Shown: positions 12,851 through 24,762 of the stretch, piece by piece
How the letters are laid out: each line of letters begins with the position of its first letter
Position numbering within the stretch: the stretch's first letter is position 1
Assembly (NCBI GenBank): GCA_948567375.1
Contig: OX419759.1
Coordinates: forward strand, 43,625,493-43,689,492
Length of the DNA stretch: 64,000 nucleotides
From: Lunularia cruciata
Taxonomy: Eukaryota > Streptophyta > Marchantiopsida > Lunulariales > Lunulariaceae
Reading direction: 5' to 3'
Translations under genes and position numbers: made by a program
Notes under the pieces: model-generated
Told to the model about the DNA's origin: nothing
Seen by the model: only the letters and a program-made list of their open reading frames with translations
The model's database searches: none

Positions 12851-13760
12851 GTCCAAATGTAATGCTCTTTGCCCAAACACACATAAATTGTCAATAAAGA
12901 CTTCCATAAAATTTCACAAAAAATCCTTAAAAATAGCATTCATCATCCGTTGGAAAGCAACATAAGCATTACACAACCCGAATGGCATTTGATTGTAAAC
13001 AAAGGTGCCCCAATCAATGGTAAATGTGGTTTTATCCTTGTCTTCTTCTTGGATGGATACTTGATTGTAGCCTAAAAATCCATCAAGAAAACTATTGCAG
13101 GGATGACTAGCTACTTGGTCCAAAATATTATTTGTAAAAGGAAAAGGATGATGATCCTTCCTTGAGATTGCATTAAGTTTGCAAAAGTCTTGGCACACTT
13201 GAATATTCCTTGTCTTCTTCTTTGGAACCATGAAAAAGGGAGAAACCCTTTCACTACTCAAGACTAGAAAGATTATTCTGGCCCCCAAGTACTTTTTGAT
13301 TTCATCTTTCACCAAGAGTGAGTACTTTGGGTTAGGTTATGCTGTCTCTGCCAAACTAGAACTGCACCTTCAACAAGATCAATCAAGTGTTTCTCAAACT
13401 ATTTAGGAATTCCTAGCATTTGATCAATAGACCAAGCAAACACATCTTGGTACTCAATAAACAAGCAGGGTATGCTACCAACTCATTTGAAGTGACTCTC
13501 TTCAAAATTTTCAAAATGTGGCATTTAGATAAGACTACATCTTGGCACTCCTTCAATGTTACTGACTTAGCTTAACCTAAGTTGAACAAAGTTAAAACCT
13601 CCTTTCTCCAAATCATTTTCACTTGATTCAATGTTGTATGGGTCTTTATCTTTGACCTCTACCTCATAGCATTCCAAATAATTTACTTGGACTTCTTCAT
13701 CCAAGTCTTTGGAAGACAAAGTGGTTTTCCCAAGGTGTGGAAATTTTTCCAATTGACCAT
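12851..13760 (-). pseudogene. Element D reverse transcriptase, fingers and palm part
   Basis: The open stretch 12914-13315 encodes VKDEIKKYLGARII, SPFFMVPKKK, CKLNAISRKDHHPFPFTN, FLGYNQVSIQEEDKDKTTFT and QMPFGLCNAYVAFQRMMN, which are the conserved RT blocks. 13567-13812 carries the acidic linker between protease and RT (NYLECYEVEVKDKDPY). The frame is cut at 13760 by element A and continues on the minus strand at 34858. The 5-bp ACCAT next to the cut is duplicated on both sides of element A. Confidence 0.88.
13756..13760. repeat. Left target-site duplication of element A (ACCAT)
   Basis: ACCAT directly precedes the LTR start TGTGGTACCC at 13761. The same five bases follow the LTR end at 34853-34857. 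Confidence 0.9.
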
Positions 13761-14758
13761 TGTGGTACCCACATTTTTGTTTTTTTCTTATTTTTGAAGA
13801 AGAAGTGTACAAAAGAAGTCATATTGCGCTTGTATGACATCAAAATGCAAAGAATGGTGTCTTTGGGTTGTAATCCAAGGTAAAGTGACTTTGTGTCGGA
13901 AGATGAAGTACTCCAATTTGCCCTATCAACATTCAACCCAAAGTAAGGAGACTTCAGCTCGGAGGTGCTCAACCCAAGGCGAGGACAATGTAACAACTTT
14001 CCTTTGGGGTTGGAAATTCAAGAAGGTACCGCACACAAAAACAGCTGGCCTATGAGCTGGAGAAAATTGACAATGTCAGGAGCATGAAGGAGGCGTGATT
14101 TCTCAGTAGAAACTCAAAGTGAAGAAAGATGGAGAAGGCATGCCCCTATAAGAATCGGGATAGAGACAAAGAGATGACAAGTAAATTTCCATTGCCATTA
14201 AGAAGTTGTCTTGAGGGAGATTATGGGAAAGGAAGAGTAGTAAGAGACGCCCAAGTGTGTCAAGAGGAAGTCAGGAGAGTTAGTCCAGGAATCAGTCAAA
14301 AGAGTAGCCACCGACCCAAAGAGGAAGAGAGTAAGATGGGAGGTGGGAAGAAGAACTTGGAATTTGCAATGAGAAATCATACAATTTGGAGATTAGATGT
14401 GATCGCCAGAATCAAAGCCTTGAGCAGGCTTTTGATGACATTCCTGGCATGGAACTGAAACATTAGCTTTCCAGGTTTTGTGATTGACATCATCAAGAGT
14501 GAATGTCTCGATGGGCCAGAGTGAATGTCTCAATGGGCCCGAGGGAAGAAGATAAGAGAGGAAATCTAGCTTGCTGGACAGAGTCAGATTGGAGGTTAGT
14601 CCTCAGAGGAGAGGCGGGTGAAGAGAAAGGAGCTACATTCTTGGGGAAAGGAGAGGTAGCTGAAGAAACCCCAAGAAGTAAGAGATGTCTTCTCTTCAAA
14701 GCACACAAAGAATGATTATAAGGTCAAAAGTTATAAGGACCCTATGAGGAGAGGCATC
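13761..14758 (+). repeat. Element A 5' LTR, first part
   Basis: It begins TGTGGTACCCACATTTTTG and runs through the start of the LTR-internal frame (start codon region about 14174) to GAGGCATC. There the reversed solo LTR begins at 14759. The sequence resumes at 18507 with ATAGGGGCAATG, matching the uninterrupted 3' LTR at about 32025-32045. Confidence 0.9.
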
Positions 14759-17700
14759 TGTGACAACCCGTCAAATATCACTTTTGCGGTAATCCGGTAA
14801 GTAAAGTTTGTTCCCGCATAGATACGAGTCAGAATTGGTCAAATACAAAGCAAATAGTAACAATGTAGTTCTTCTTGGTTGCGTCTTTAATCTCTCAGGT
14901 AGAAACTACACCCAGAAGAGAGTAACAAGCACTAACTTGCAGTCTTGTCACAAATTAACACTCCATAATCACAACTCCATCAAATCTTTCCAAACAATCT
15001 TGATTGTGATGATTAAGGCTCTCCCAAAAACGACACTTCATTGCAAAATGACTTCACCTCAGAATTATGTTCCATCCCTCCATTGAAGGCACAACTTCCT
15101 CGATCAAAATTGCTTCACATCAACCTTGCACTGCGCTCACAAATGCAGAATACTACCAACACTACAATTCCTCTTAGATCCGTCAAGGCATTGCTTTGAT
15201 TGCACTTCACTCAAGATCAAACACACAGAATGAAGATCAATGCTGTGGAATCCAACATCCAACAAGCACATTGACTTGTACTTCAAATTTCTCCAAACAC
15301 TCACAAACACAAGTACAACGTTGATACTCAGAATCAAGTTCAAGCGACGAGCATTGCTTCACAGCACTTTGCTTTATCTATTCTCAAAAATTATGAGCAT
15401 TGAACAACATTTCTCTACGAATGCCACTCTTAAGTAGTGAACAAATCGACAGTTCTAACAACTATACCGTTCTACAACAACTGTTCTAACCTGCAGATCC
15501 AAAATGACAATGCACCTCTTCCTATCTACCTCTTCAAATCTCAAAACTATTACTACTCTGATCCGATGTCTACTTTGTCCTCGGCTTCCAAACCCAAACC
15601 TGAAGTAAATTTACTTCCTACTACTCTGTCCTTGAGTTTCACAACTTCTAATTCTTCCACCAAATCCAACAATTCTCTTTCCTGATCTAAAATTGCACTA
15701 GTGGGTAATCTATCTAACCCTTCATCTCTTGACCCACTCTTCTCTAATGTCTCCACTAGTAATTCTGAAGACATTTGTACTCCTATGTTATCTACTTTGG
15801 GTTTTGCTCTAACATCTTTCCGAAGTTTTTCTATCTCTATTTTCACTAAGTCTAATCTAATCAAAATGTTATCTTCTACCTCTAAGATCTTTCTGTCTAT
15901 ACGAGTTCTAAGACTAATTAACAAGGCATTCATATCTGTATCCTTTGCTTGTCTTTGCCTTGTCTCCTGCACCAACAACTTCAACTCGTACAGCCTCGTC
16001 TCTTCAATCTAAATGCTGGCCTCTGTACTTAACATTGCATTCATCCGGAGGACTTTCTCCTTCAAAGGCTCCAATCTCGTCTTCCTTTCACGTTCCAAAT
16101 CTGCAAGCCAGTCCTCCTTGTACATTGCCAACTCCACCTCAAACTCGGCTTTCACCAACTCCTTCTCCTTCTCCTTCTGTACAACTCTCTCCTCCTGATT
16201 ACGAAGTAACTCTCGTAATCTTTCTTCTTCTCTATATTGTGTGGCCAACTCTTGCTGCCAAAGTTGCTTCTTCTCCTCGACACTCTCCATCACCCTATCG
16301 AGCTCCTGATCCTTTGCAGCTACTCTTGCCATAGCATGGATAACCTCTACTCTTGAATTAGCAAATTGCTGCTTCAAGATCTCGTAATCAGCTAGTTGTC
16401 CATCCCTTGCTATATCACTCTTCTTCACAAGATCCTCTCGATAATTCACTTCTCTCTTCAGGTCTTCATGACTTCTCACTACTGCCTCTGCTTGCAATAC
16501 TTCTCTTTCTTCCTCACCTCGGGTTATACTCTTCTTCACCTCCAAGTTTTCTTCTTCCAGTCTTGCTAATACTTGCAACACAGTCTTCACCTTTGGACAA
16601 GTTGACTGCATCTCCTTCTTCCTGTATTCTAGCTTTACTAACAATGGGCACACAATTTCTCGCAGGTACTCCACTCCATCAGTGGCAACTACTTCAACCT
16701 GTGGAGTGATCTCCTTCTTCACCTCTTCTTCTCCCAATACTCGCCTTCTTCTTTGTAGTCGTCGTATCGGAATAGACGCCTCGCTTCCCGAGCTTTCAGG
16801 TGCTTCTTCCTTCACCGTACTCGGACCTACTTTGTACTTTGCTTTACGTCTCAAGTGAACTCCTCTATGTATTGCAATTTTCTTCTCTTTGGGCTCAGTT
16901 ACTTTGTCTTCCAACTGTGTGTTGCCCTTGGCTTTGATTTCTGCCTGCATTCCTTCTTCTTCTTCTGCAGCCGCCGACGCAAATGTCATTTCTCTTCCTT
17001 CATTGCTGTCACTACTTGTATCTCCACTCTATAGCGTTAGCTCAAGCTCCTCCTTGTGTTCCAAGTCTTCATCCTCCGACTCGATCACCACCATACCTCG
17101 CCTTGGGTTGCCTCTTCTGGTCTTCCGAGGTTTCTTTGTGTCTTTGGCTTTGCCTTGCCGACTTCTCTTCTTTGTATTCGGGGTACTCACCTCGATCTCC
17201 ACATTCTTCCCTGTCTTTGTGTAGTAGTTGTCGGTGCTCTTGATTTGCAAGATGTATTACTGCTCCTTGACATCGACCTCCTTTCTCAAATCAGGATGGA
17301 AGTGCGACACCATCCGAGTTCGCTCTGCCAAGTTCAACAAATTTAGCCCGAGTTAGAAATGCGCTGCAAACGAGACAATGTAGTGTGGAGGCGATTTACC
17401 CCACAGATTCCACACCATTTGCCTTGTTCTCCTGTGGAAACACCTTGCCCAATTGATCGGTTCTCGTGCAAATAACTTGTGAAAGAACACTGCTTGGTGT
17501 TTCATCACATACGTGGTTCTCTCCGGCTTTAGGATGACCATCAGCACACTCACAATTCCTCTCTTCACAGGGTCTTTGTAGCTCTCAACTTTGTACCCAT
17601 TCTTCGTCCGCTTTGACGAGAATGCATCTCTCACCTCTTGAGTCTCTTGAGCTATCTCTCCCTTCCCCAAGAACGTGGCTCCCTACTCCGAGCCTGCTTC

Positions 17701-18501
17701 CTTCCCAAGTATGAGTCTCCAATCCGACTCTGTCTAGCAAGCCGGATTTCCTCTCTTCCCTTCCTCCTTGGGTCCATCAAGACACTTGCTCTTGATGATT
17801 TTTGTCATGAAACCTGGAAAGCTCACATTCCAGTTCCATGCCAAGAAAGTGATCTGAAGTCGGCTCAAGACTTCGATGCTAGCAATCATATCTAACCTCC
17901 AAATTGCATGATTTCTCATTGCAAATTTAGAGTTCTTTCCTCCTCCCATCTCTTCTGCCTTCTCACTATCTCTTGATTTCACTCGCGTGACTTCTCCCTT
18001 ACACACTAATGTGATTCCAACTCTATTTCCCTTCCCACGATCACTTGCAAGACGACTTCTCAACGGCGAAGGAAAATTACTCGACATTTTTTTGTTGCGA
18101 GTTTGATTTTTATAGAGTTGCGCTTTCTTTGTCTTTCTTCACTTCAAGTTTCTACCGTGAAATCACACCTCTTGCATGCACCTGTCACTGTCAATCAACC
18201 TTTGCGCGTATGGACCGCCGGTTTTTGAACGGTCCCTTCTTGAATTTCTTGCCCCGACAAGAGGTTGTTAGACTGTCTTTGCCTTGGGTTGAGCTCCTCC
18301 CGATACAAAGACACTTTACTTTGGTTTGTGTGCTAACAAGGCATTTTTGAGTACTTTGCCTTATGACCCAAAGTCACTTTACTCTGGGTTTCATCCTGAA
18401 GACTCTTTTCTTCGCCTTCTTTGGCCATACAGGCGCAATCTGACTTCTCTATACACTTCTTCTTCTTTATTTTGAAAAAAACAAAAAATGTGGGCACCAC
18501 A
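14759..18501 (-). mobile_element. Solo family-2 LTR (3743 bp), minus strand, nested in element A's 5' LTR
   Basis: On the minus strand it starts TGTGGTGCCCACA (18501) and ends TTGTCACA (14759). Its length is within 2 bp of element A's 3' LTR. The flanks GCATC (14754-14758) and ACATC (18502-18506) look like a 5-bp target duplication with one G/A change. It has far more CpG dinucleotides and fewer stops than element A's own LTRs, so it is younger. No internal retroelement sequence adjoins it, hence a solo LTR left by LTR-LTR recombination. Confidence 0.9.
15553..18087 (-). pseudogene. Long reading frame inside the family-2 LTR: unknown N-terminal domain plus coiled coil
   Basis: One frame runs 845 codons from ATG at 18087 to the stop at 15553 with only six internal nonsense codons, for example TAG at 17734-17736 and 16009-16011. 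The first ~270 residues are globular and tryptophan-rich (AIWRLDMIASIEVLSRLQ, EPINWARCFHRRTRQMVWN, PHYIVSFAAHF). Next come a basic and acidic low-complexity linker (KKRSRQGKAKD, then IESEDEDLEHKEE) and a ~450-residue Glu/Lys/Arg-rich segment that reads as a long coiled coil. The same frame occurs in element A's LTRs. I do not recognise the family. It could be an accessory protein expressed from the LTR, comparable in position only to LTR-encoded ORFs of some retroviruses. Confidence 0.75.
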
Positions 18502-18506
18502 ACATC

Positions 18507-21062
18507 ATAGGGGCAATGATGGCTATCTTGAAGCTGAAGCAAACTTCTTGTGTGATGAAACATTGAGCAGTGATATTCCATAAGATGTTTGCAGGGGAGC
18601 CAATCAATTGGGCAAAGTGTTTACATCAATGTACAAGACAAATTGTGTGGAACTTGCGGGACAAGTTGCCTCCACACTACATTGTGCCATTTGCAGCCCA
18701 CTTCTGCTTGGGACAGAATTTGATGAACGCGGCAGAGAGACACAAGATGGTATCGCACTTCCACCCCAATTTGAGAAGAGATGCTGATGTAGAGGAGCAG
18801 CAATACATCTTGTAGATAAGGAGCAATGATGAGTATTGCTTGTAGATGGGGCAAAGCGTGTAGTTGAAAGTGAACAGTCCAAAGTGGAAGAAGAGGAGTC
18901 GATAGGAAGAAGAAGAAGGAGTAGCAGCAATGAGACCTTGGAAGACCAGGACGATGAACTCAAGGAACGACTTGGTGGTAATCACGACGTCAAGTGAGGA
19001 ATCGGAAGGTGAAGCAGAGTACAAGTCAGAAGACTTGAAGAAGGAAGAAGAACCTGAACTCACATTGTAGAGTGGTGAAGCAAGCAGCGAGAGTGAAGAT
19101 GGAGTAGAGATGCAATTGGTACCCAGGGAGGAAGAAGGAAAGCAAGAGATGGAGATCATAGAAGAATGAAACCTAAGCCAAGAAGATGAAGTTCCAGAGA
19201 AGTAGGAGAAGAAAAGGAGGAGAAATGTACAAAAGTGAAGATTGTGTTGCAGATAGCAAGATTAGAGGAAGAGAAATTGGAGTTGAAAAAGATTATAATC
19301 CAAGATGAGGAGGAGAAGGAAGTACTATGAGTAGATGCATTAGTACAAAATCAAGTGATTGAAAACTTAAAGAAGGAAGTGGGAAGTAGAGAGTGAGTAA
19401 TAAAGCAGAATGTCATACCAAGGGAAAGACAAATAGCGAAGTATGAAATCTTGAAACAACAATTTGTTGATTCATGATTAGAAATTATCCATGCTATGGC
19501 GAGAGAAGCAAAGAAGGAGTAAGAGCTTGATAGAGTGATGGAGAGTGTAGAAGAGAAGAAGCAGCTCTAGCAAAGACAGTTGAGAGTGAGATAGAGAGAA
19601 GAAGAAAGATTAAGGGAGCTACTTTGTAGTCTGGAGGAGAAGATTGTTTAGAAGGAGAAGGAGAAGGAGACTATGAAAGCCAAATTCAAGGCTGAACTGG
19701 CAATGTATAGAGAAGATTGGCTAGCAGATAGAGAATGTCAGAGGAGGATGAGACTCAAGCCATTGAATGAGATTGTCACAAAGATGAATGCAATGTTGAG
19801 TATAGAAGCTAGTGTAAGGATTGAAGAAATGAGATTGCATGAGTTGAAGTTATTGGTGCAGGAGACAAAGAGGAGAAATGCAAAGGATAAAGACTTGAAT
19901 GCCTTGTTGATTAGTCTCAGATTTTGTGTAAATAGGAAGATATTGGAAGTAGAAGACAATATCAGATTCAGATTAGATTAGTAAAGTTGGAGATAGATAA
20001 ACTTTGGAAGGATGTAAGAGCAAAGCCCAAAATAGAGGACATAGGAGTACAAATATCTTCAGAGTTATCATTAGAGATATTAGAGAAGAGTGGGTCAAGA
20101 GATAGAGAATTAGAAAGGTTACTTATAACGTGAATTGTAGATCAAGAAGATGAAGTGTTAGAATTGGTAGCAAAATTAGTAGCTATGAAACCCGAGGATA
20201 GAGTAGTGTCTAAAGTTACTTTGGGATTGGAAGCCGAGGAAGAAGGTAGACATCAAATTGGAGTAGTAATAGTTTTGAGAGTTGAAGAGGTAGATATGAA
20301 GAAGCATTGTCATTTTGGATTTGCAAGTTAGGGAAGTTGTTGTAGAACGATATAGTTGTTAGTAACTATCGATTGCTCTAGTATTTAAAGGTGGCATTTG
20401 CAGTCATATGTTGTTCAATGCTCATCATTCTGAGAATAGATGAAGCAAAGAGCTGATTTTAATGCTTGTTGTTTGAGCTTAATTCCAAGTATCAACTTTG
20501 TGTTTGTAATTATGAGTGTTTGGAGAATTTAGAAGTGCAAGTCAGTGTGTTTGCTGGATGTTGGATTCCATAGCCTTGATCTTCATTCTATGTGTTTGAT
20601 CTTGAGTGAAGTGCAATTGGAGCAATGCCTTGATAGATCTAAGAGGAATTGTAGTGTTGGTAGTATTTTGCATTTGTGAGTACAACGTAGTGTTGATGTG
20701 AAGCAATTTTGATTAAGGAAGTTGTGCTTTCAATGGAGAGGTAGAACACAATTCTGAGGCAAAGTAGTTTTGTAGTGAAGTTCCATTTTTGGGAGAGCCT
20801 ATAATCATCACAATCAAGATTGTTTGGAAAGATTTGATGGAGTTGTGATTATGTGTGACAAATTTTTATGACGAGGCTACAAGTTAGTGCTTATTACTCT
20901 CTTTTGGGTGTGGTTTCTACCTGATAGATTCAAGACACAACCAAGAAGAACTGAGCTTATTACTGTTTGATTTCATATTTGACCAATTCTAAATTGTATC
21001 TTTGCGGGAAAAAAATTTACTTACTTGATTACCGCAAAAGTGATATTTGCCAGCTTGTCACA
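18507..21062 (+). repeat. Element A 5' LTR, second part
   Basis: It continues from 14758 after the solo LTR and contains the rest of the LTR reading frame in decayed form (coiled-coil codons open at 19673-19981), then the AT-rich LTR tail ending CTTGTCACA at 21062. It is clearly diverged from the 3' LTR, showing that element A is old. Confidence 0.9.
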
Positions 21063-21086
21063 TGAGTTTTGGTGCCACTACCGGGG
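21063..21086 (+). promoter_or_regulatory. Element A primer-binding site, tRNA-Asp-like
   Basis: TTTTGGTGCCACTACCGGGG lies just after the 5' LTR. It matches most positions of the sequence complementary to the 3' end of plant tRNA-Asp (TGGCGCCGTTGCCGGGGAT). That type is known from plant Ty3/gypsy elements. Primer identity is inferred from this partial match. Confidence 0.6.
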
Positions 21087-21146
21087 ATAAAAACCTCAGA
21101 AGTGGAAGTACACAAAGCCAATTTTGGAATTGGGTGTCCAAGCAAT

Positions 21147-22500
21147 ATGAATGTCTACATTGAGAGAACAACATGAAGAGAGAGTTTGAAGACAAACATT
21201 GCTTCATGACAAAGAAGAACACCTGAAGATCCAGTCCACTTTTGACTTCATTACGTGTCACCCAACACGCCTATCAGAAGTACAAGGAGATAGAAAAAGA
21301 CAAAGATCCTGATGAATTCATCAAAGAATTCAATGTCATCTCCTTTGCCAACAAGGAACATGACTCTGTGGATTGTCTACAAATTTTCCCAAGTCTGCTC
21401 CAAAAGAAGGCTCAAAGTAGGTACACTCATGTAATCCAGAAGGGGTTCATACTTGTTGACTTGAGAAACAATTTCTTGGAGTGCTTCCAAGAGGTTGACT
21501 ACGACACAAGCATCTTTGTGATGCTCCACAATTTAGATAGAGGGAAAAAGGAGAAGTTGAGAGACTACTCTAAGCGGTTCATGGTGCTCTTGAACCGAGT
21601 CCCAAAGCAATCGGGTGTGGTGGGTTACTCCGATGTCCAAGCCATCACCTGGTTCTTGGGAGGCCTTTCACCAAAGATTCAGATCTTTGCCAAGGAGAGG
21701 AATGTAACTTCTTTGGATAAGGTACTCAAACACTTTGCCCGTAATGAGGCGGCTCACTCTCACTCTGCCGGTAATCAAAGAAACCAGGAGAAGAAAGGCA
21801 AGAAGCCCAAAAGAAGAGCTTCTTGGAGTACACCACCTTCTTTGGAGGAATCCTCTACATCTTCAAGTTCTTCTTTGGAATCCAAAGAAGAATCAAAGCC
21901 AAGAAGAATACAAAGACGTGGGAGCAAGAAACCATTGACACCTCCAACTAAGAGTGTACATAAGGCAGATACCAAGCTAGATGCTCTTAAGAGTTTTTGT
22001 ATTTTAAGATCTAGACAATTGGGACAAAGGACCAAAGGAAGCTTCCATCATTTGGCAGATCCAATGTATGGTGCACCATGTGTGGCAAGTCAGGCCATGC
22101 AAATACAGAATGCAATACTTTTAATGTTTTTCTGGTGTAGTAGATTGATTGGGTTCCGAGATGGAACCAGGAAGAGGAAGATGAGGCGGTGTACCAAACT
22201 CAAGAGGTACCGTCTCAGGCAAGCACATTGGACCAAGGTCTGAGGTTTGGACCAAGGGATTATAATCCCAACGCTCCCCCATGAAGACCACCAATGAGCA
22301 ACCAAAACCAACTACAGAATGTTGCAATTGGTGCATGTTACAATTGTGGCTCGATGGGACATTGGTCTCCAAACTGTCTAGAGCCAAGAAAAAAATTGGG
22401 TATGTTCTCCTGTGTGTGAATTGTAAAGGATCGGGCCATATGGGCAGCAGTGCACTCATGCACTACACCCAAAGCTGCTTGTAAAATATAAACAAACTCT
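21147..22500 (+). pseudogene. Element A gag (capsid and zinc knuckles)
   Basis: A start at about 21147 (MSTLREQHEERVKRQ) leads, after an internal deletion, into a 333-codon capsid stretch at 21242-22243: DEFIKEFNVISFANKEHDS, VIQKGFILVDLRNNFLECFQ, VQAITWFLGGLSPKIQIF. Past a frameshift, two CCHC knuckles follow, CTMCGKSGHANTEC (about 22072-22113) and CYNCGSMGHWSPNC (22336-22377), with a third, partial one near 22410. Copies D and J keep a coiled-coil N-terminus (ALDL-LL--VQ-A) that is missing here. Confidence 0.85.
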
Positions 22501-22539
22501 CGCTGAGCGTGCTACGCTTCAGGCAAAAGGGAATACAAA

Positions 22540-24067
22540 TGTAAATTGTATCACACTTGAGGAGGAGAGACCTCAAGAAGGGAGCTCAGCCTCTGAAGAT
22601 GAATGGCTGGTCCCCAAAGTTTTGAAGGTTGAGACATGTGCAAGTAAGAAGAAGCGTGATCCCAAGGAGCTGAGTATGACCTCTTTGTCCTCATGAAAGG
22701 CAAAGAGTTGCGCCCAAAGTCAATCCTTTCTGCCAAGGAGGAAAGATTCTAGCAAAAGCTAAAGCTAAAGCCTTGCAGAAAGAACTCAAGGAAGCAGTTC
22801 TCAAGGAGATGAGTTTGGAAGAGGAGACAAAGACAAAGCCTCCAATTTTTCCAGCAAACATCAGATCCAAATTAAAGGATCTGATCCAAGTCAAGGTGGG
22901 CCAACCAAAGGGGAACCTTGGGTTAAGACCACTAGTACTCCTATCACTGTCATGAAGCGCCCGGAAATCAAATTTGAAAAGGCTGAGACTTCAAACCCAA
23001 AGACGAAGGTGAAGAAGGTGAAATTGGGAGGAGTACCTCAATACAATATTGTAGCAGTCTTGGCATCCACAAGTGCGGACATCACATTCAAGCAATTGTG
23101 GGAAGACAATAAGTTGTATAAGAAGCAGTAAAATTCCACCCTCAACGAAGTAAGGGCGATGTCTAAAAAAGACCTGCCTGCTATTTATCAAATTGAACAA
23201 GAAGACTTGGGATCTCCCGAAGTGGATGCGGAGATCACAAGATGCATGATCACATCGATACCCATTGCTTCGGGTTCCGGCATGAATGTCATGACCAAAG
23301 ACACTATGAATTGGCTGGGGTACCATACGTTTGAGCTAACACCCCGAGTCTTGAAATTTGCATACCAAACCAAGAGACGGCTATTGGGCATGCTGTCAAA
23401 TATTACCATAATTATTGGAGGGGGCCCTTCAAGTTGAACTACATTGTGTTGCAAGTAGTGACTTAAACCGATTACCCACTGTTGATCGGGAGACCTTGGT
23501 TGTACAATGCCCAAGTTGTGGTGGATTGGCACCAACAAAAGTTGTGGTTTAAGGACATTTTGTCTGAAGACCAAAAGTTGGTGATCGTGAGCTAGATGAA
23601 GGTTCCCCAGCTCAGGGAAACAAGTTCATAAGAAGATGAGGATGAATCCAAAGACTCACCGTCTTTGTCCTTAGAAGATTTTAAAGACAAAGTCCAAGTC
23701 AGCTACTTGGAATGTTACAAGGTGGATGTTGAAGACAAAGATCTATATGACCTCACTTCAGGTGAACATGACTTGGAGGAAGGGAGTTTGATAGCAGCTC
23801 AACTTGGATTGAGCTGAGTGAGTCATGTTGAAGGAGTAATCAACCTCAATGACTATCAAGATGTTATTTTAACTAAAGGAAAATTTTTGAAAGTTTTGAA
23901 GACAATCACTTTGGAGGAGTTGGCAGAATACACTGCCTTGCTTATAGAATTCAAGGATATATTTGCCTAGTCTATTGATCAAATGCCGGATATTCCACAA
24001 GAATTTGGAGAACATCGGATCGAACATCTATAGTTGAAGGTGCAATTTGGTTTGGCAGAGACAGTAC
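22540..24067 (+). pseudogene. Element A protease region
   Basis: Linker sequence leads to a retropepsin-like domain at about 23159-23570: ITSIPIASGSGMNVM, GMLSNITIIIGG, LLIGRPWLYNAQVVVDW. The usual catalytic Asp-Ser-Gly reads Ala-Ser-Gly here (codon GCT near 23264), although element D keeps Asp. Downstream is the acidic linker YLECYKVDVEDKD, then the approach to RT (VRFGLAET), broken by a solo family-1 LTR at 24068. Confidence 0.8.
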
Positions 24068-24762
24068 TGTAACACCCATTTGTGCATGTGTGTGGTATTG
24101 TGATATTTAGCTTGGTATTACAAGTACTTAGGAGATATCATTTATATAAAGATAAAGGATGGTTCTATATTAGTCATGGTTAGCTAAAGTTAGTCATAGC
24201 TAAGATAGAGGGGACCTTACTTTAGAGGAAGTAGAAAAGATGAGCACCACTATTTTGGATTTTAGTGTGTTGACTTGGTATTATTCCTAGGTGTTTGGCT
24301 TTGAGGAAAGAGTTGAGAACTCTTAGGCCCGCAAGCCTTTTTGTTTTGGATTCTTCTTTAGTCCAAAGATAGCACATGTGAAGGAATCCTTGACTTAGTG
24401 GTTGGGTCAAGATAAGACCACATGCTTAGGGGAATATGCCCATGTGAATGGATATTCCTTTCTACTTTTTGACTTTACTTGACTTTAGTCTAGTAACTTG
24501 AGTTACTACGGTAATTTGTAACTTTGGTACGTAACTATTTCACAAGTATATAAACAAGGGGTGAGGAGGTACTCATCATCCTTTCATTTGCAACTATCTC
24601 TCTCTCATTGAGTTCTCTATTGAGCAATGTCTTGAGTCTTGGAGTGTAAGCCTTGGAGGAGTATGATGGAGTTTGGGTTCCTTGCCTTATTAGTCCATGG
24701 TGCACTACCATAATAGCCATTAGAGGTTCATTGTGAGTGAGAGACAAGCCGGCTCACAGTAC
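24064..24762 (+). mobile_element. Solo family-1 LTR with GTAC target duplication
   Basis: A 691-bp LTR (24068-24758) starts TGTAACACCC and ends GGCTCACA. It is flanked by GTAC at 24064-24067 and 24759-24762. It sits in the protease-RT linker of element A, and the host coding sequence resumes directly after it (YRLNPKYSLLGKGE). This copy gives the clearest evidence for 4-bp duplications in family 1. Confidence 0.93.

Noticed and set aside
18490-18515. Apparent genomic inversion where minus-strand and plus-strand LTR sequence meet
   Set aside because: The minus-strand block has complete TG...CA ends, the length of a full LTR, and GCATC/ACATC flanks. The outer LTR resumes in register. A nested solo LTR explains it without an inversion.
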